DNA from: Candidatus Nanohalarchaeota archaeon
Lineage (GTDB): Archaea; EX4484-52; B79-G9
Reading direction: 5' to 3'
DNA: 8,810 nt
NCBI GenBank assembly: GCA_017610525.1
Contig: JAFCBW010000038.1
Location: forward strand, 1-8,810
The notes under the pieces are model-generated. The model ran no database searches, was not told where the DNA came from, and saw only the letters and a list, made by a program, of their open reading frames with translations. How positions within the stretch are numbered: the first letter of the stretch is position 1; every line of letters begins with the position of its first letter. Shown here one piece after another: positions 5,978 to 8,810 of the stretch. A program made the position numbers and the translations under genes.

Positions 5978-8810
5978 CTAATAACTTCTTCCAGATAGCA
6001 GTGACCCGACCAGAATGACTGCAATCAGAGAGAATAAGTTCATGCCAGGCGATTCTGAAGTCAAGCCAGAACCTCCTTGTACAACATATACCTGTAATGA
6101 CTCATGAACAATCAAGGTATTAAAGGTCAACGATTCTGCAAAGACCCTCAATCCATAAACACCAGCCTGCCCGGCAAAAATAGTAACCGGCACATTGACT
6201 GTTTCACCCGGAGCAATCTTAATATCCATTATACTTTCATCGTTGCTGAAACGCGACCAGTAAACAATCCTGTCATCTGGTGAACCAAGCAACTGTAACC
6301 TGACTGTATCTTCTACAACCAGATTATTCACAAGTTTCAGCATCAATGTAGAATAAGAGCCCAGAATCAATGTAACAGAATTTGAACCATTACCGCCAAA
6401 CTCCATATCCATAACCTCTGGCGTCATACAGATACCAAGAGCACACGAACTGTAACAACAATCATCAGATATTACACATGCCTGGCCATCACATTTGCAA
6501 CACTCCCCATAATCACCACCGCAATCCATATCCAACTCATCGCAATCAGAAACACCATCAAAGCAATGATCCGAATACCACACACCTGCAACGCAAGCAC
6601 CATCACCGCTATTGCACCAGGTATCATCTGCTCCGTCATCACCGCAACATTGAGACCTTATCGAATCCCATACACCCCCTACACAATTCTCACACGCCTC
6701 CAGAGAATCATCTGCATCATAGCAGACAGACGTATATTGACAAACGCAGGCACCACCACAGATAGAAGTCAGAACATGCTCCCATTGTGATGGAGCACAC
6801 AAAGTGCCCCCGGCAATATCCCCGCAGGCATCCGCTATGCTGCTGCAATCAGAATCCTCATCACAAACAGCCCCGCAAGACTCAGAACAGATAGCAGAAC
6901 AACTACCGGCAACACACGTATAAAAGCCGCAGTCCAATGCAGACCATACCCCAGAACTACAGAGCCACTCAGAACAGCCATCACGACAATCAGCAGAAGC
7001 AATTGCCCCATCCAAAAACTCAACCCCATCATGGACACAAGACGTTGATGGCTCACACCACTTACCCGTACCATCATAATCATCAACACAGTGCCCCGAA
7101 CAGCAATCAGAATCAACAGAACATGGTTCATCATCAACAAAACACACAAAGAACCCATCATTCCTGCCCATATAATCACCCCAGCCGGCATTCGTAGCAA
7201 AATCACTATACACAAGACAATAATCCAAAGTCCATGTCCCGCTGACATCCGCTGTCTCAGTAAATGTAACTGTTTTAGTTTCTCCACTTGAGGCAGAAAC
7301 CCATGCATCCAAATCATGCGCACAACCGACAGGATCAATCATATTGCACTCCACAAGAAACCCCCATGAACCACTATACGAACCGCTCGCAGTAAATGAC
7401 ACCACAGTATCTATATTACCATTAAACTGGTAAGTCCCTGACGGCGGAGTAACTGAATTAATTGAAACAGCAAGGGACTCGCAACTATTTGACTGGCAAA
7501 CCTCAGTATTGGCGCAAGAAGAACCATAATACTGCCCGGCTCTTCCGCAAACACCAGTAATATCCCTCACGCACGCTACACCAGGAAGACTGCAATCCAA
7601 ATCATACAATGCACAATTATCACAGAACCCCGAACACCCTTCCTTACATCCCTGATCTTCCCATATACATCCAGTGGCTGCGGAACCACACATCCATTCA
7701 TGACCGTCATTCCCTTTACCTATCAACGAACCGCATTGATACTGGACAGCAACACTATCACAATCTTCACCTGACTCAGTAACACCATTACCGCACAAAG
7801 AAGAACAATCATTATCATTGACAGCATTACACCCTGCAGGACAGCACCCGTCACCATCAATACACTGATAATTTGCAACATTATCACTGGCATCATCTAT
7901 ACACGATGCACCAGAACAATCTGCACCCACCCAGTCACCATTAGAGCATAATTCAATATTTGCGTCCCCGTCAACATTCTGGAACGTACATGCACCAAAA
8001 CAGGCACTAGCCCCCGCATCACCGGGAAACAAGGCATCATCAATACAACCACCACCGCAAGTCCTGTCCAGATAACCACAATAATCATTACCTAAACCAC
8101 CGACAGAGGCACACCCGGTATAATCCCTCCATCCATTATCATCTATTATATAATCATCGTCCATGCATGGATCACAACCATTCCAAACAAATGGGCAATT
8201 ACCAAGAGAGCAATAATAATCCTTTCCACACAACGAAGCCCCATTGCACTGCGCAACATCATCATAATTATTGCAATTAACAGAAGAAAAAGAACAGCTG
8301 CACCCCGCATTACAAGTGCCGCTATAACGCACATCCCCCGTACAATAAGGCGAACAATCCCCATCAGCATCACAGGTTGCACCGCAGGCTTGCGAACAAC
8401 TAGCAGAGCAACTGCCCCCGGAGCAAGTATAAGAGCCGCAATCAGCAACAGACCAAGACCCGGAATTACAGATCCTTTTCGTACAGCCATTGAAACAACT
8501 GGGACCATCTGCACTATTCAAATACTTTACTCCATTATGCGCACACGACCCGGCCGGCTCGCACCACCTGCCACTACCGTCATAATCTACTGCACAATGC
8601 CCTGAACAGCAATCAGAATCAACAGCACACGCAGCACCACTGCCGGAACAGCAACTAAAAGCACAATCCTGAAGCCATGCATTCTCAAGCGCACATTGCT
8701 CGTTACCTGAAATAGAACCAGACAGGCAGTCAACGATTGATGCTTGCAGTTCTGTAGTGCCTATAACACCGCTGCCATCAGCATCATAGCCACACAAAAG
8801 AGTCTGATAC
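5978..8810 (-). CDS. Large cysteine-rich, membrane-anchored surface protein (5' end outside window)
   Basis: The frame is open through the right edge, so the TTG at 8797 is only a reference point (residue 1 below) and the true start and signal peptide lie outside. At least 939 residues are present. Residues 2-790 hold 105 cysteines; the rest has none. An EF-hand/dockerin-like loop lies at 5-16. A Cys module (57-149) recurs at 559-652, and a short CxxSDDCCYSSC copy sits at 774-785. CGNGVTESGEDCD (335-347) matches the DUF4215/Myxococcus-type Cys-rich repeat. Residues 441-553 look like an Ig-like beta sandwich and 797-908 like a membrane-proximal beta domain. LFSLIAVILVGSLLSG (921-936) is a C-terminal anchor ending GRSY. 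The composition is strongly acidic with few lysines. Such architecture suits an extracellular, disulfide-bonded adhesion or recognition protein; no enzyme motif is seen. Confidence 0.88.
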   Translation of the reverse strand, partial: YQTLLCGYDADGSGVIGTTELQASIVDCLSGSISGNEQCALENAWLQDCAFSCCSGSGAACAVDSDCCSGHCAVDYDGSGRWCEPAGSCAHNGVKYLNSADGPSCFNGCTKRICNSGSWSVADCGSYTCSGGSCSASCSQACGATCDADGDCSPYCTGDVRYSGTCNAGCSCSFSSVNCNNYDDVAQCNGASLCGKDYYCSLGNCPFVWNGCDPCMDDDYIIDDNGWRDYTGCASVGGLGNDYCGYLDRTCGGGCIDDALFPGDAGASACFGACTFQNVDGDANIELCSNGDWVGADCSGASCIDDASDNVANYQCIDGDGCCPAGCNAVNDNDCSSLCGNGVTESGEDCDSVAVQYQCGSLIGKGNDGHEWMCGSAATGCIWEDQGCKEGCSGFCDNCALYDLDCSLPGVACVRDITGVCGRAGQYYGSSCANTEVCQSNSCESLAVSINSVTPPSGTYQFNGNIDTVVSFTASGSYSGSWGFLVECNMIDPVGCAHDLDAWVSASSGETKTVTFTETADVSGTWTLDYCLVYSDFATNAGWGDYMGRNDGFFVCFVDDEPCSVDSDCCSGHCVDDYDGTGKWCEPSTSCVHDGVEFLDGAIASADCRDGCSEWLCSSGVWSALDCGFYTCVAGSCSAICSESCGAVCDEDSDCSSIADACGDIAGGTLCAPSQWEHVLTSICGGACVCQYTSVCYDADDSLEACENCVGGVWDSIRSQCCGDDGADDTWCNSGDGACVAGVWYSDHCFDGVSDCDELDMDCGGDYGECCKCDGQACVISDDCCYSSCALGICMTPEVMDMEFGGNGSNSVTLILGSYSTLMLKLVNNLVVEDTVRLQLLGSPDDRIVYWSRFSNDESIMDIKIAPGETVNVPVTIFAGQAGVYGLRVFAESLTFNTLIVHESLQVYVVQGGSGLTSESPGMNLFSLIAVILVGSLLSGRSY
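6842..7123 (-). repeat. Cys-module copy 2 within the surface protein
   Basis: Encodes residues 559-652, beginning CSVDSDCCSGHC and ending CGAVCDEDSDCS. It aligns along its whole length with copy 1, sharing DYDG[ST]G[RK]WCEP, the SWSxxDCGxYTC-like stretch and the closing CGAxCDxDxDCS. The cysteine spacing is essentially preserved. The CxxDSDCCxGxC core resembles small extracellular cysteine knots such as the dickkopf N-terminal region; that is a similarity of pattern only. Confidence 0.8.
8351..8629 (-). repeat. Cys-module copy 1 within the surface protein
   Basis: Encodes residues 57-149, beginning CAVDSDCCSGHC and ending CGATCDADGDCS, the partner of the copy at 6842-7123. At the DNA level, 22 bases at 8604-8625 are identical to 7098-7119, including third positions, so the duplication is recent or kept alike by gene conversion in this part. 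Confidence 0.8.
8750..8785 (-). other. EF-hand / dockerin-like calcium-binding loop
   Basis: Encodes DADGSGVIGTTE (residues 5-16 of the surface protein as numbered from 8797). It fits the 12-residue EF-hand loop: D at 1, D at 3, S at 5, G at 6, I at 8 and E at 12, followed by a helix-like ELQASIVDCL. Dockerin repeats use the same loop. A second loop, if paired, would lie outside the window or be absent. Confidence 0.6.

Noticed and set aside
6478..8605. Several plus-strand open frames rich in His, Thr and Asn opposite the surface protein
   Set aside because: They are reverse-strand shadows of Cys-, Asp- and Gly-rich codons, with low-complexity composition and no ribosome sites.
1..8810. tRNA or rRNA genes, CRISPR arrays, insertion sequences, attachment sites
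   Set aside because: I saw no cloverleaf with a TTCGA-type arm, no regularly spaced short repeats, no transposase or integrase motif and no terminal inverted repeats.

Overview
This window looks like chromosomal DNA from an archaeon, most likely a small-genome lineage of the DPANN type. That assignment is an inference: no ribosomal or other lineage-defining gene is present. The support is GGTG-type ribosome binding sites, AT-rich TATA-like boxes about 26 bases upstream of plausible start points, a winged-helix regulator divergent from an hsp20 gene (no HrcA gene or CIRCE element), and a very acidic, disulfide-rich surface protein with a C-terminal membrane anchor. The GrpE-DnaK-DnaJ proteins are of bacterial type, as in other archaea that acquired this chaperone system by transfer.

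Layout, left to right. (1) 1-528, minus strand: the 5' part of a gene for a secreted or membrane-anchored protein of unknown function, running off the left edge. (2) 529-700: no gene; promoter-like sequence for gene 1 and T-rich termination signals for the next gene. (3) 701-1105, minus: a winged-helix regulator, probably read from a leaderless transcript. (4) 1106-1199: a divergent promoter region with a perfect inverted repeat. (5) 1200-1664: small heat-shock protein Hsp20. (6) 1665-1793: two GC-rich hairpins and a separate grpE promoter with phased half-sites. (7) 1794-2303 grpE and 2330-4267 dnaK. (8) 4363-4740: a three-helix membrane protein of unknown function. (9) 4797-5951: dnaJ. (10) 5978-8810, minus, convergent: a large cysteine-rich surface protein whose start lies beyond the right edge.

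How the genes work together: 701-5951 is a protein-quality-control locus. Hsp20 would hold unfolding proteins, DnaJ would deliver clients to DnaK and stimulate its ATPase, and GrpE would exchange its nucleotide. The divergent regulator is the obvious candidate to control the hsp20 promoter and perhaps the grpE promoter. The membrane protein inside the cluster has a different codon style and no known link to the chaperones. The flanking genes are envelope proteins and need not belong to the stress system.

Points most worth a second look: the DnaK carries the N-terminal insert typical of Gram-negative-type Hsp70s, which classical archaeal DnaKs lack; GGTT/AACC/GGTT half-sites lie exactly 12 bases apart over the grpE promoter; an uncharacterised membrane protein sits between dnaK and dnaJ; and the surface protein has 105 cysteines, an internal duplication and an EF-hand/dockerin-like loop.
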